Of a DNA stretch of 64,000 nt, positions 1 through 7,808 are shown in pieces. The notes below the pieces were generated by a model, which was not told the origin of the DNA, did not search any database, and saw only the letters and a list, made by a program, of their open reading frames with translations. A program made the position numbers and the translations under genes. The number at the start of each line of letters is the position of its first letter. The first letter of the stretch is position 1. Source of the stretch: Aureliella helgolandensis (GTDB lineage Bacteria; Planctomycetota; Planctomycetia; Pirellulales; Pirellulaceae); assembly GCF_007752135.1 (NCBI RefSeq), contig NZ_CP036298.1, forward strand, positions 4,278,001 through 4,342,000, read 5' to 3'.

Positions 1-577
1 CGGCGCGGAACTCCTCTAGATCAATACCGCTTTCCTCAAGGAGCCTGATGGCTTCTTCACGGCGACTGGTAAAAACAAACTCGTCTCCTTCCAGCTCAGC
101 TCCACTGGTCTCGTCCGTCTCGCTGGTCTGTCCGGTCAGCTTCGCCAACAACTCCGGTACCAACTCGAGGATCTCCTCCTCGCTCATATGCGTTGCTCGT
201 AACGCGGATTCTATGGATCCACCTGAATCCAATTCGAATTGGCGGGCCTGAGATTCCGTCTCCGATTCTCGGGCTGCTGGTGTTGAGTCTTCTCGAACCG
301 CTGCGACTCCCAGCTCCCTTCGAGCGGGATCGATTTCCTCGGATGCTTGCAATCCGTGGACGGAATCAAGAATGGACGACTTGTCGGCGTAACCTCGCGG
401 AGCCAGACCGCTCCCGATCAGCTCGTAATCTTCCCCCTGCCGCAACAGTTCTACCGCCCGAGAATCATCCACGCCAGAATGCTGCAGAGCGCGCGCTACA
501 GCCACATCTTGCTGCTGGTGCGGTTCGGAACCGATAGCTTGAACTGCCACAAACGTCGAGTTCGATGAAACGTTCAC
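1..577 (-). CDS. Unknown acidic protein, N-terminal part (cut by window edge)
   Basis: An open frame of 192 codons runs from a GTG at 577 leftward off the window without a stop, so only the N-terminal part is present. An in-frame TAA lies a few codons upstream of the GTG, and an AGAGAGGG stretch about 9 nt before it can serve as ribosome binding site. The protein is rich in Glu, Asp, Ser and Gln; a late segment (MSEEEILELVPELLAKLTG) looks helical and acidic. No signal peptide or membrane segment is visible. I do not recognise the family. The opposite strand also has open frames here, but they lack protein-like composition. Confidence 0.65.
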   Translation of the reverse strand, partial: MNVSSNSTFVAVQAIGSEPHQQQDVAVARALQHSGVDDSRAVELLRQGEDYELIGSGLAPRGYADKSSILDSVHGLQASEEIDPARRELGVAAVREDSTPAARESETESQARQFELDSGGSIESALRATHMSEEEILELVPELLAKLTGQTSETDETSGAELEGDEFVFTSRREEAIRLLEESGIDLEEFRA

Positions 578-1166
578 GATGTTCTGCCCTCTCTGAGAAA
601 GTTAACAGAATGATTCGAGTCGGAACACGCCCTCCCCAGGTAGATAAGGGAAGAGATGTCACCAGCGCGCAGTCCCAATGGGGGTCTGCGATATCGGGGG
701 AGATTCTCAATCGGTAGCGCGTGACGGATGGTACATGGGGTGCATCAAGGCATGCTGAGAACGTGCTGCGAGCGGTTGTGAACCGTCGGGGCAACCCACT
801 GTAGGACGCGTCCAATAGGTTCTCTACCTTGAAAGGCGGCCTGAGGCTCCAAGCAAAGCCGCCTATTGGGACGATTTCACGCGTCTTGCAATCCGGCCGG
901 TTCGAATTGTAGGGGTTGCGGCAATTCTGCGGCCCAGTAATCTGCCAAGACAGGCGAGTTGGTGCTACCATGTGCGTTGCCCGAGCGTTCGAAGTGAGTA
1001 ACACAGGCGACTTTCTTGTAGGCGACCATTCAACCGCATGGTGTTGCGTCCATAGGAGTACTGGTCGAGTTTTCTAAAACTGTCGCTCCTCTGAACGGAA
1101 CCATTCACTCATGCGTATCCAGGAACAGTCGGCTCAACCACCGACTCGATCTAATGGGAGTCGATT
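578..1166. other. Gene-free interval with an inverted repeat
   Basis: This interval separates the divergent partial gene and the MMPL gene. I see no convincing coding frame or tRNA. It contains CCAATAGG (812-819) matched by CCTATTGG (862-869), and inside it AGGCGGC (834-840) matched by GCCGCCT (858-864), so the transcript could fold. It probably holds both divergent promoters. Confidence 0.5.
1156..1160 (+). promoter_or_regulatory. Ribosome binding site deciding a TTG start
   Basis: GGGAG at 1156-1160 (within TGGGAG) stands 6 nt before the TTG at 1167. An in-frame TAA at 1152-1154 excludes any start further upstream, so the site fixes the TTG as the first possible start of the MMPL gene. Confidence 0.6.
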
Positions 1167-4061
1167 TTGGTACGAGCAGGCTGGTATAAACTATTTTTAA
1201 GCCGACTGGTAACACGGCATTGGGCTGTCGTCATCGGGTGCTGGCTGGCCGTGGCTGTCTTGCTGCAGGTCGTCGCTCCGCGATGGAGTGATATCGCAGC
1301 AGATGGTGACTTGGCGTTCCTGCCCGGCAGTGTACCGAGTGCAATTGGACAAGCCGCTCTCGAAGATGCGTTTCCTGGTTCCCAAGCCAGGAGCCAGATG
1401 ATCATGGTGTTTGCCAATCGGAGCGAGCCGTTGGCCAATGCCGATGTCGCCCTCGCCCTGGATATCACCCGCCGCCTCCATTGGATTGCGGCAGAAGCGG
1501 CCTGGTTGACTCTCCAGGAGCATTGGGCCGATCCCGCCGTGTCGGATGCGGTTTCAATTGAATCGCTGGGAGCCGAGCTGAGTGCACCCAATGCACCGCC
1601 CGCGGCGGACCTGCAAGTCGTTGCCTTGCGTGATTCGGTACTGATCGACATCGTGCGCGACAACTTGACGGAAGCTATTGAGATAGAGGAATCGCTCTCT
1701 CGTTTTTGGGGCAAAACCAAACCAGACATCCCGTTCAAGAGATTGCCCAATGCCTATTTGTTGCGGGGCGAGCTGCTGACGAGAACGGGAACCGAGCCGG
1801 AATTGGCTCAACAAGATTTAGATACTGCAAGCTTGATGCGCGAGCAGGGAACGCCGGTTCTGGATGCGACTCTACCGAATTGGGCGAGCAGCGCACGCGA
1901 TGTTTGGTCTTGGCGGAATGCGGTGGTGGGCCACAAGCTGGGCGCGAACGAGAAACATGCGAGGCTGGTGACTATCCAGCTCCGAACCGACTTTACCGCG
2001 ACTCGCAATATTGAAATCATCGCAGGCTTGGAAGAGCTCGTGGAAGCCCTGCGAGACGAGTACCAAGGCTTGCTCAGTCCCGAGTTTCAAGTCGAAGTCA
2101 CCGGTTCAGCCGCAATCGGAGCTGACATGTTGCGTGCATCTGCCAGCGGTGTGCGTAAGACAGAGATTGTGACGATCGTCCTGGTCCTGATCATCTTGTC
2201 CTGTGTCTATCGAGCTCCGTTCCTCGTTGCCATCCCCATTACGAGCATTGCTTTGAGTTTGGTGGTGGCTACCGGAGTGATTGCAATCCTAGCGCGCGAT
2301 CCGACCGATTCCCACAGTTGGGGCCTTGGGGTGTTTACGACGACGCGCATCTTTATCGTTGTTCTGTTGTTTGGCGCGGGTACCGACTTCTGCTTGTTCT
2401 TCCTCGCCCGAAATCGTGAATTGATGCAGGGGCGGGCGATCGCCACTCGACGACAACTGCAACGCATTGTGGCGAAATCTTGGCTCAGCGTGCACGATGC
2501 ACTGGTAGCTAGTGCCCTGACGACCATCGTGGGACTCGCCCTAATGTGGTTTTCACGGTTCGAAAAATTTCAGTTCAGTGGCCCGATTATCGCCATATCG
2601 CTAGCGATCACCTTAGCGGTCTGCCTAACCTTCACGCCGGCTCTCTTGAGCGGATTGGGGAAAGTTGCGTTTTGGCCACTCCTCAACGCTTCCCGTCAGA
2701 ACGGTTTGGCCCACGCCCAAAGATCAAACGATGCAGAATTGCAAGCAGTTGGGGCGGTTAGCAGCCATGAAAATTGCGAGGTTGAGAACTCGTTTTCCGC
2801 ATCGGCTCGTTGGCCAAGGAACTATTGGGGGTGGTTAGCGGACCGCGTGGTGACGCATCCCTTTGTCGCACTCATTTTGGGCTTCAGTCTGTTGGCGGTG
2901 CCTGCCGTCTATGGTTTTGCACATCTAGGTCACGTGACTTACGACCTAGCCGAAGAGCTCTCCGAGTCCGCCGCTAGCCGTCGTGGTGCCAAACTGGTTT
3001 CCACGTTCTTTCCCACTCAAGATGGAAGCCCCATCACGATTCTCTTGACGCGTCCCCTTCCTTTTGGTTCGGAGGAGGAATTCCGCCGCGCCTGCGAAGA
3101 GCTTTCCATCTCGCTCTACACGCAGGGTGTCGATTCGGTTCGGAGCCTCACCGACCCGTTGGGAGACTATCCACCTGGGAAGCGAATGGGGCTGTTCGAC
3201 AAGGACGCTTGGAGACGCAGACTGCTGCTTGGCCATCGCATTACCAAAGAACGCTATGTGAGCGCCGTCAATGCACTCGACTTACGCGTCGCTCGATTTG
3301 ATATCGTCTTGAACGACAACCCATTTTCCATCGACGCCAGTGCCACACTAAAGAATTTACGTCATCAACTAGCTTCTGAGTCCGCTAGAGTGGAATCCCC
3401 CTGGCACAATGCGTCGGTGACCACTTCCGGTACCACCGTGGGAATCACCGATCTTCGGGAGATCACCCAAGCGGATCAACGCCGCATTCAGATTTTGGTC
3501 ACCCTTGGCGTCTGGCTGGTCTTGCTAATCCTACTGAGACAATTTGTGCTATCGAGCTATCTGATCTTTACGGTCCTGCTCAGCTATTTTGCAACATTGG
3601 GAGTGACGTTTTGGGTCTTTTCAACCACTTACGGTGCAGACTATAGCGGCCTAGATTGGAAAGTCCCCTTGTTTCTCTTTGTGATTCTGGTGGCTGTAGG
3701 CCAAGATTACAATGTTTACCTGGTAACCCGAATTATCGAAGAACGTCGCACAGCCGGGCTGATTGACGGAGTCCGGCGAGCACTTTATCTGACTGGTGGA
3801 ATCATTACCAGTTGTGGTTTCGTCATGGCTGGTACGTTCATTGCGATGACCAGTCCAGCCGTCTTTCATTGGTTGGCTCCCTTTCTTCCGATCGGTTGGG
3901 TCGATAGCCAGGCCCCTGTCTTGCGTGGAATTACAGAACTGGGATTTGCGCTTGCCTTTGGAGTCCTACTCGACACTCTGCTAGTGCGCAGTATCCTAGT
4001 ACCATCCTTTGTCGTGCTGTGGCACGCGCGAGTCAAAAAAGCCAAACCTCACCAAGTCTAA
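1167..4061 (+). CDS. MMPL/RND family transporter
   Basis: This 964-residue inner-membrane protein has the RND/MMPL layout. A first membrane helix (about residues 16-36) is followed by a large extracytoplasmic loop, a block of helices (about 335-505), another single helix near 573, a second large loop and a final helix block (about 780-950). Such proteins use the proton gradient to export lipids, hopanoids or other hydrophobic molecules. The start is TTG with GGGAG 6 nt upstream. Its stop lies 11 nt before the ATG of glnA, and an acyl-activating enzyme follows, so the three genes look co-transcribed. The gene order suggests a lipid-like substrate, but the substrate cannot be read from the sequence. 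Confidence 0.88.
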   Translation: MVRAGWYKLFLSRLVTRHWAVVIGCWLAVAVLLQVVAPRWSDIAADGDLAFLPGSVPSAIGQAALEDAFPGSQARSQMIMVFANRSEPLANADVALALDITRRLHWIAAEAAWLTLQEHWADPAVSDAVSIESLGAELSAPNAPPAADLQVVALRDSVLIDIVRDNLTEAIEIEESLSRFWGKTKPDIPFKRLPNAYLLRGELLTRTGTEPELAQQDLDTASLMREQGTPVLDATLPNWASSARDVWSWRNAVVGHKLGANEKHARLVTIQLRTDFTATRNIEIIAGLEELVEALRDEYQGLLSPEFQVEVTGSAAIGADMLRASASGVRKTEIVTIVLVLIILSCVYRAPFLVAIPITSIALSLVVATGVIAILARDPTDSHSWGLGVFTTTRIFIVVLLFGAGTDFCLFFLARNRELMQGRAIATRRQLQRIVAKSWLSVHDALVASALTTIVGLALMWFSRFEKFQFSGPIIAISLAITLAVCLTFTPALLSGLGKVAFWPLLNASRQNGLAHAQRSNDAELQAVGAVSSHENCEVENSFSASARWPRNYWGWLADRVVTHPFVALILGFSLLAVPAVYGFAHLGHVTYDLAEELSESAASRRGAKLVSTFFPTQDGSPITILLTRPLPFGSEEEFRRACEELSISLYTQGVDSVRSLTDPLGDYPPGKRMGLFDKDAWRRRLLLGHRITKERYVSAVNALDLRVARFDIVLNDNPFSIDASATLKNLRHQLASESARVESPWHNASVTTSGTTVGITDLREITQADQRRIQILVTLGVWLVLLILLRQFVLSSYLIFTVLLSYFATLGVTFWVFSTTYGADYSGLDWKVPLFLFVILVAVGQDYNVYLVTRIIEERRTAGLIDGVRRALYLTGGIITSCGFVMAGTFIAMTSPAVFHWLAPFLPIGWVDSQAPVLRGITELGFALAFGVLLDTLLVRSILVPSFVVLWHARVKKAKPHQV

Positions 4062-4072
4062 GAGTAGGGTCT

Positions 4073-5506
4073 ATGGAACGCCGAAACGTCACTCGTACAC
4101 CCCAAGAGGTCCTTGCACTCTGTCGCGAAAAGGATGTGCGAGCCGTCGATCTCAGGTTTACCGACCTGATGGGCAAACAGCACCATCTGACCGTACCGGC
4201 GTCCCAACTCAACGAGCATGCATTCGCCGATGGGTTTGGTTTCGATGGGTCGAGCGTCCGTGGTTGGCAATCGATCGATGAGTCGGACATGCTGTTGGTT
4301 CCCCTACCTGATTCAGCGTGGATCGACCCGTTCACGAGCCTCTCGACCTTGGTACTGGCCTGCGCCATTCAAGACCCAATCACGCGCGAAGACTACGCGA
4401 GAGATCCGAGGATGATTGCCAAGCGGGCGGAAAACTATCTGCAAAGCACAGGAATTGCGGACTCCATCAGAATTGGTCCCGAAGCGGAGTTCTTTATCTT
4501 CGATGACGTGCAGTTTGATCAACGCGAAAACAGTGGCTTCTACCACATCGATAGCGGCGAGTCGTGGTGGAATCGCGGACGCGGTGAATCCCCAAACTTG
4601 GGGCATAAAATTCGGCATGGCCTTGGCAATATGTGCAGTCCTCCCAACGATCAGACAGGGGACCTGCGCGGCGAAATGATGCAGACCTTAATTGATTGTG
4701 GCATCGACGTAGAGTGTCACCACCATGAAATTGGCTCCGCAGGGCAAGCCGAAATCGACATTGGCTACGGCGGCCTGCTCGAGACCGCAGATAATTTGAT
4801 GACTTACAAATACATCGTCAAGAACGTAGCCAAGAGGCATGGCAAGAGCGTTACCTTTATGCCCAAACCGGTGATGGGTGACAGCGGCAACGGCCTTCAC
4901 GTCCACTTTTCACTGTGGAAGAACGAGGATCCGCTCTTTGCCGGCAAGGGCTATGCCGGATTGAGCGACGTGGGACTGTATGCAATCGGCGGCGTCCTCA
5001 AGCATGCACCTGCACTGCTGGCTATTACCAACCCTACGACCAACAGCTATAAACGGCTGGTACCCGGCTTTAAGGCTCCGGTGAATTTGACTTATTCGCA
5101 GCGCAATCGTTCCGCTGCATGTCGCATCCCGATGGTGAGTCCCAGCCCTCGCGCAAAACGCATCGAATTCCGCTGTCCGGATCCGAGTTGCAATCCCTAC
5201 CTAGCCTTCTCGGCCATACTGATGGCTGCAATCGACGGTATTCAAAATAAGATTCATCCGGGCGATCCCATCGACAAGGACCTCTATGATTTGCCCCCCG
5301 AGATGGCAGATCGTGTCGCACAGACGCCCCGCAGTCTGGAGGAAGCCATGCAAGCCTTGGAGCAAGACTGCGATTTTCTGCTGCGTGGAGATGTGTTCAC
5401 CGAAGATTTGCTGCTGAGCTGGATTGAGTACAAGCGCCAGCACGAAATCTTGCCAATGCAAATGCGTCCACACCCCTATGAATTCTGCCTGTACTATGAT
5501 TCCTAG
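4073..5506 (+). CDS. glnA: Glutamine synthetase type I
   Basis: Makes glutamine from glutamate, ammonia and ATP in the cytosol as a dodecamer. The 477 residues match the usual length of type I enzymes. Visible signatures are DGSSVRGW near residue 58, AEFFIFD, the NPTTNSYKRLVPGFKAPV stretch, and a DLYDLPPE motif whose Tyr405 corresponds to the adenylylation tyrosine of the I-beta class, so covalent control by GlnE is plausible. A longer frame from GTG 4019 would overlap the MMPL gene by 43 bp and add an N-terminus unlike the family, so I prefer ATG 4073. It sits between an exporter and an acyl ligase, with the ligase's frame open directly after its stop codon. Confidence 0.95.
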   Translation: MERRNVTRTPQEVLALCREKDVRAVDLRFTDLMGKQHHLTVPASQLNEHAFADGFGFDGSSVRGWQSIDESDMLLVPLPDSAWIDPFTSLSTLVLACAIQDPITREDYARDPRMIAKRAENYLQSTGIADSIRIGPEAEFFIFDDVQFDQRENSGFYHIDSGESWWNRGRGESPNLGHKIRHGLGNMCSPPNDQTGDLRGEMMQTLIDCGIDVECHHHEIGSAGQAEIDIGYGGLLETADNLMTYKYIVKNVAKRHGKSVTFMPKPVMGDSGNGLHVHFSLWKNEDPLFAGKGYAGLSDVGLYAIGGVLKHAPALLAITNPTTNSYKRLVPGFKAPVNLTYSQRNRSAACRIPMVSPSPRAKRIEFRCPDPSCNPYLAFSAILMAAIDGIQNKIHPGDPIDKDLYDLPPEMADRVAQTPRSLEEAMQALEQDCDFLLRGDVFTEDLLLSWIEYKRQHEILPMQMRPHPYEFCLYYDS

Positions 5507-5554
5507 TTGGTTTCGAGAAGGCGTCCAAGGCGACTGCGGAATGTACACGAACCG

Positions 5555-7231
5555 ATGATGGATGGCTTGAGTACCGCGGTAGAGTTCCTTCCCAACAGTG
5601 TAGCGACTCTGTTTTGGCAGCGGGTCCTACTCGAGGGACCGCACTCGTGCTTCGTGCACTTCGAAAACAACGCCCTGCGCGAATCGGATTGGTTGGAGGC
5701 TGGCGAGCGCGTTGGCCGCCTCTGTCGCTGGCTGATTCGGCAAGGAGCCAAGACCGGTGACCATGTCGCTAGCTGGCTTCCCAATTCGTACAACTGGATC
5801 TGCCTCGATCTGGCTTGCCAAACGCTCGGTGTGGTCCACGTCGCTATCGATGCGCGTGAGCGGCCCGCGCGCGTTCAGCACCTGGTCGAATTCTGCAACG
5901 CCCACTTGCTGGTCACATCGGAATTGCTGTCAGAGCTGGATTCTCACGATTCTGCTTCCAGGGCGACCAACGACACCAGAGTTGCTATTGCAAGCGGCGC
6001 GGACACCGTCCATCAAGAGGCCCGCGATTGGGAGCGGGCAGCGCGCGCCGTGCCAGCGGGCCACGCAGCGCAGATGCTCTTCACCTCTGGTTCTGTCTCA
6101 CAGCCGAAAGGTGTGTTGCTCTCCCATGAGAGTTTAGTTACCAACGCAGCGGCCAAGTTGGATGCCGCCCCGCAATGTCCAACCGACGTGCGTTTGAACA
6201 TTCTTCCATTCACGCACGCGTATGCACGGACTTGCGAACTATCGACTTGGATCCTCTCAGGCTGCGTGCTGGCCATCGCTGACAATTGGATCGACTTTGT
6301 CGCAAAGGCGGCTCGCCTGCAGCCCAGTCTCGTGAACTTGGTGCCGCATTTGGCCCGTAAGCTAGCTGGCCTATTGGAGCAAGATCCGCGGGCACTAGGC
6401 CAAAACTTGCGATTGTTGCAAGTCGGAGGGGCGCCCCTCACGCCCGAGTTGTGGTATCGTCTCGACTCCCTGGGCCTACCTCCGGTGCAGGGGTATGGAT
6501 TGACCGAAGCAGGACCCGTTGTCTGTTCGAATCGTGTTGGTCAGCAGCGTCCGGGAACGATCGGACCGCCAGTGCGTGGTGTGGAAATTAGGGTCGACGC
6601 AGAAAATATACTCTGCGTGCGTGGACCCAATATCATGTTGGGCTATTGGAACGCGGCGAATCAAACCGCGACAGCAATCCGGGATGGTTGGTTGGTAACC
6701 GGGGACCTAGCCGAAATAGATTCCGATGGTTACGTGCGCATTGTCGGACGGGTATCGAACCAGATCGTCCTAACCACAGGCTACAAGGTCAATCCAGAAG
6801 AGCTGGAGCAAAAACTGCTGCACGACGAGCGTCTGGAACAGGTGCTGATTGTCGGTGAGGGGCGGGCTGAGCTCGGGGTACTCGTTCAACTGAGCAGGGT
6901 AGGGGAGCGTCTGCTGGATGCTGAATTGCCTGCCCACGAAAGGCCCTCCCCCGGCAGGAGTGCCATGCCTGGTACGCAGCCAGGGAGTCGTGTGCTCAGG
7001 TCCAGCGACCGCGACGTGCAGCGTGAGCGACTGGGAGAGGAAATTCTATCACGTATGTCTCTGCTGCTGAGCGAATTGCCTCAGCACATGCATCCCCGAC
7101 GAATCGCATTCTTTCCGGTCCCCCCGTCTGCTGAGCAAGGCACCACCACGCTCAAAGGAACCCTTTGTAGGCAGGTTGCATTGGCACGGTACCGGGAGTG
7201 CATCGACAACCTTTTTGCCAGCGTCCGGTAA
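5555..7231 (+). CDS. AMP-dependent acyl-CoA synthetase/ligase
   Basis: A 558-residue adenylate-forming enzyme that activates a carboxylic acid, probably a fatty acid, as acyl-AMP and usually passes it to CoA. Seen are the phosphate-binding loop TSGSVSQPKG (from residue 177), the GYGLTEAGP motif, the GDLAEIDSDGYVRIVGR hinge region, and a C-terminal TTLKG lysine (Lys534) in the place of the catalytic lysine. A low-complexity insert of about 35 residues lies between two parts of the C-terminal domain. TTG 5507, directly after the glnA stop, would add 16 residues; ATG 5555 (or 5558) is my choice, though no strong ribosome site supports it. Third gene of the MMPL-glnA unit. Confidence 0.85.
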   Translation: MMDGLSTAVEFLPNSVATLFWQRVLLEGPHSCFVHFENNALRESDWLEAGERVGRLCRWLIRQGAKTGDHVASWLPNSYNWICLDLACQTLGVVHVAIDARERPARVQHLVEFCNAHLLVTSELLSELDSHDSASRATNDTRVAIASGADTVHQEARDWERAARAVPAGHAAQMLFTSGSVSQPKGVLLSHESLVTNAAAKLDAAPQCPTDVRLNILPFTHAYARTCELSTWILSGCVLAIADNWIDFVAKAARLQPSLVNLVPHLARKLAGLLEQDPRALGQNLRLLQVGGAPLTPELWYRLDSLGLPPVQGYGLTEAGPVVCSNRVGQQRPGTIGPPVRGVEIRVDAENILCVRGPNIMLGYWNAANQTATAIRDGWLVTGDLAEIDSDGYVRIVGRVSNQIVLTTGYKVNPEELEQKLLHDERLEQVLIVGEGRAELGVLVQLSRVGERLLDAELPAHERPSPGRSAMPGTQPGSRVLRSSDRDVQRERLGEEILSRMSLLLSELPQHMHPRRIAFFPVPPSAEQGTTTLKGTLCRQVALARYRECIDNLFASVR

Positions 7232-7290
7232 ATAGCCACAACGCGTGGAATGCGGGCGATGTGCACGGCTCCGAAATCTCCTCCTGCTCC

Positions 7291-7782
7291 TTACAACGCT
7301 GGCAGTAATCGCCAGATCCACTGTGCAGAAAGCGCGAGCACGAGGATGACGAGTCCTAGCTGATTCCCCCCTAAGCAAGACTGCAACATCGCGCGGCAGC
7401 CATCGCGTGACAGCAACCGCCTGGAGGGCTCGAACGGTGACAAGTGGCTTCCCACGCCCAAGAGTGCCAAGGGGATTTGTAGCCAGGTATAAGCGAAGAC
7501 GAGTATCCCGGCGGGACTCAGCTGCCAAGCCGCAGAAAAGTTCCCGTGCATCAGGTGAATAAAGGAACGCGTCAGCCCGCAGCCTGGGCAATCGAGGCCG
7601 AAACGGGCATGCATCATGCAAGTCTCGGGGACGACGATGGCCGCACCGGGAAGCAGAACGTCTCGCTCCGCCCCCACAGACAACAACGCCGCAGTCACCA
7701 AAATGCCCGCAGCCGAGAGGCCCCAGAGCGCATAGGTCCAAAGCGGAAGGGCGGCATTCACATTCCTACTAGCTGGCGTCAC
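7291..7782 (-). CDS. DUF2752 family membrane protein
   Basis: A 163-residue integral membrane protein. The diagnostic DUF2752 motif CPGCGLTRS with following His residues lies at residues 65-79. Hydrophobic segments are near 15-37, around 90-108 and 138-158. The biochemical role of the family is not established; the CxxC pair invites a metal or redox role but that is inference. It lies 26 bp downstream of the sensor kinase on the same strand, so the two may share a transcript. It converges on the acyl ligase with about 60 bp between. Confidence 0.8.
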   Translation of the reverse strand: MTPASRNVNAALPLWTYALWGLSAAGILVTAALLSVGAERDVLLPGAAIVVPETCMMHARFGLDCPGCGLTRSFIHLMHGNFSAAWQLSPAGILVFAYTWLQIPLALLGVGSHLSPFEPSRRLLSRDGCRAMLQSCLGGNQLGLVILVLALSAQWIWRLLPAL

Positions 7783-7808
7783 AGCGTGCCACCTGATATC
7801 TCCTGCGT

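Noticed and set aside
899-906. GGTTCGAA, resembling a tRNA T-loop
   Set aside because: No matching T-stem, acceptor stem or anticodon arm can be drawn around it.
465-1004. Minus-strand open frame of 179 codons
   Set aside because: It overlaps the better-supported partial gene in another frame, has no ribosome site and has low protein-like character.
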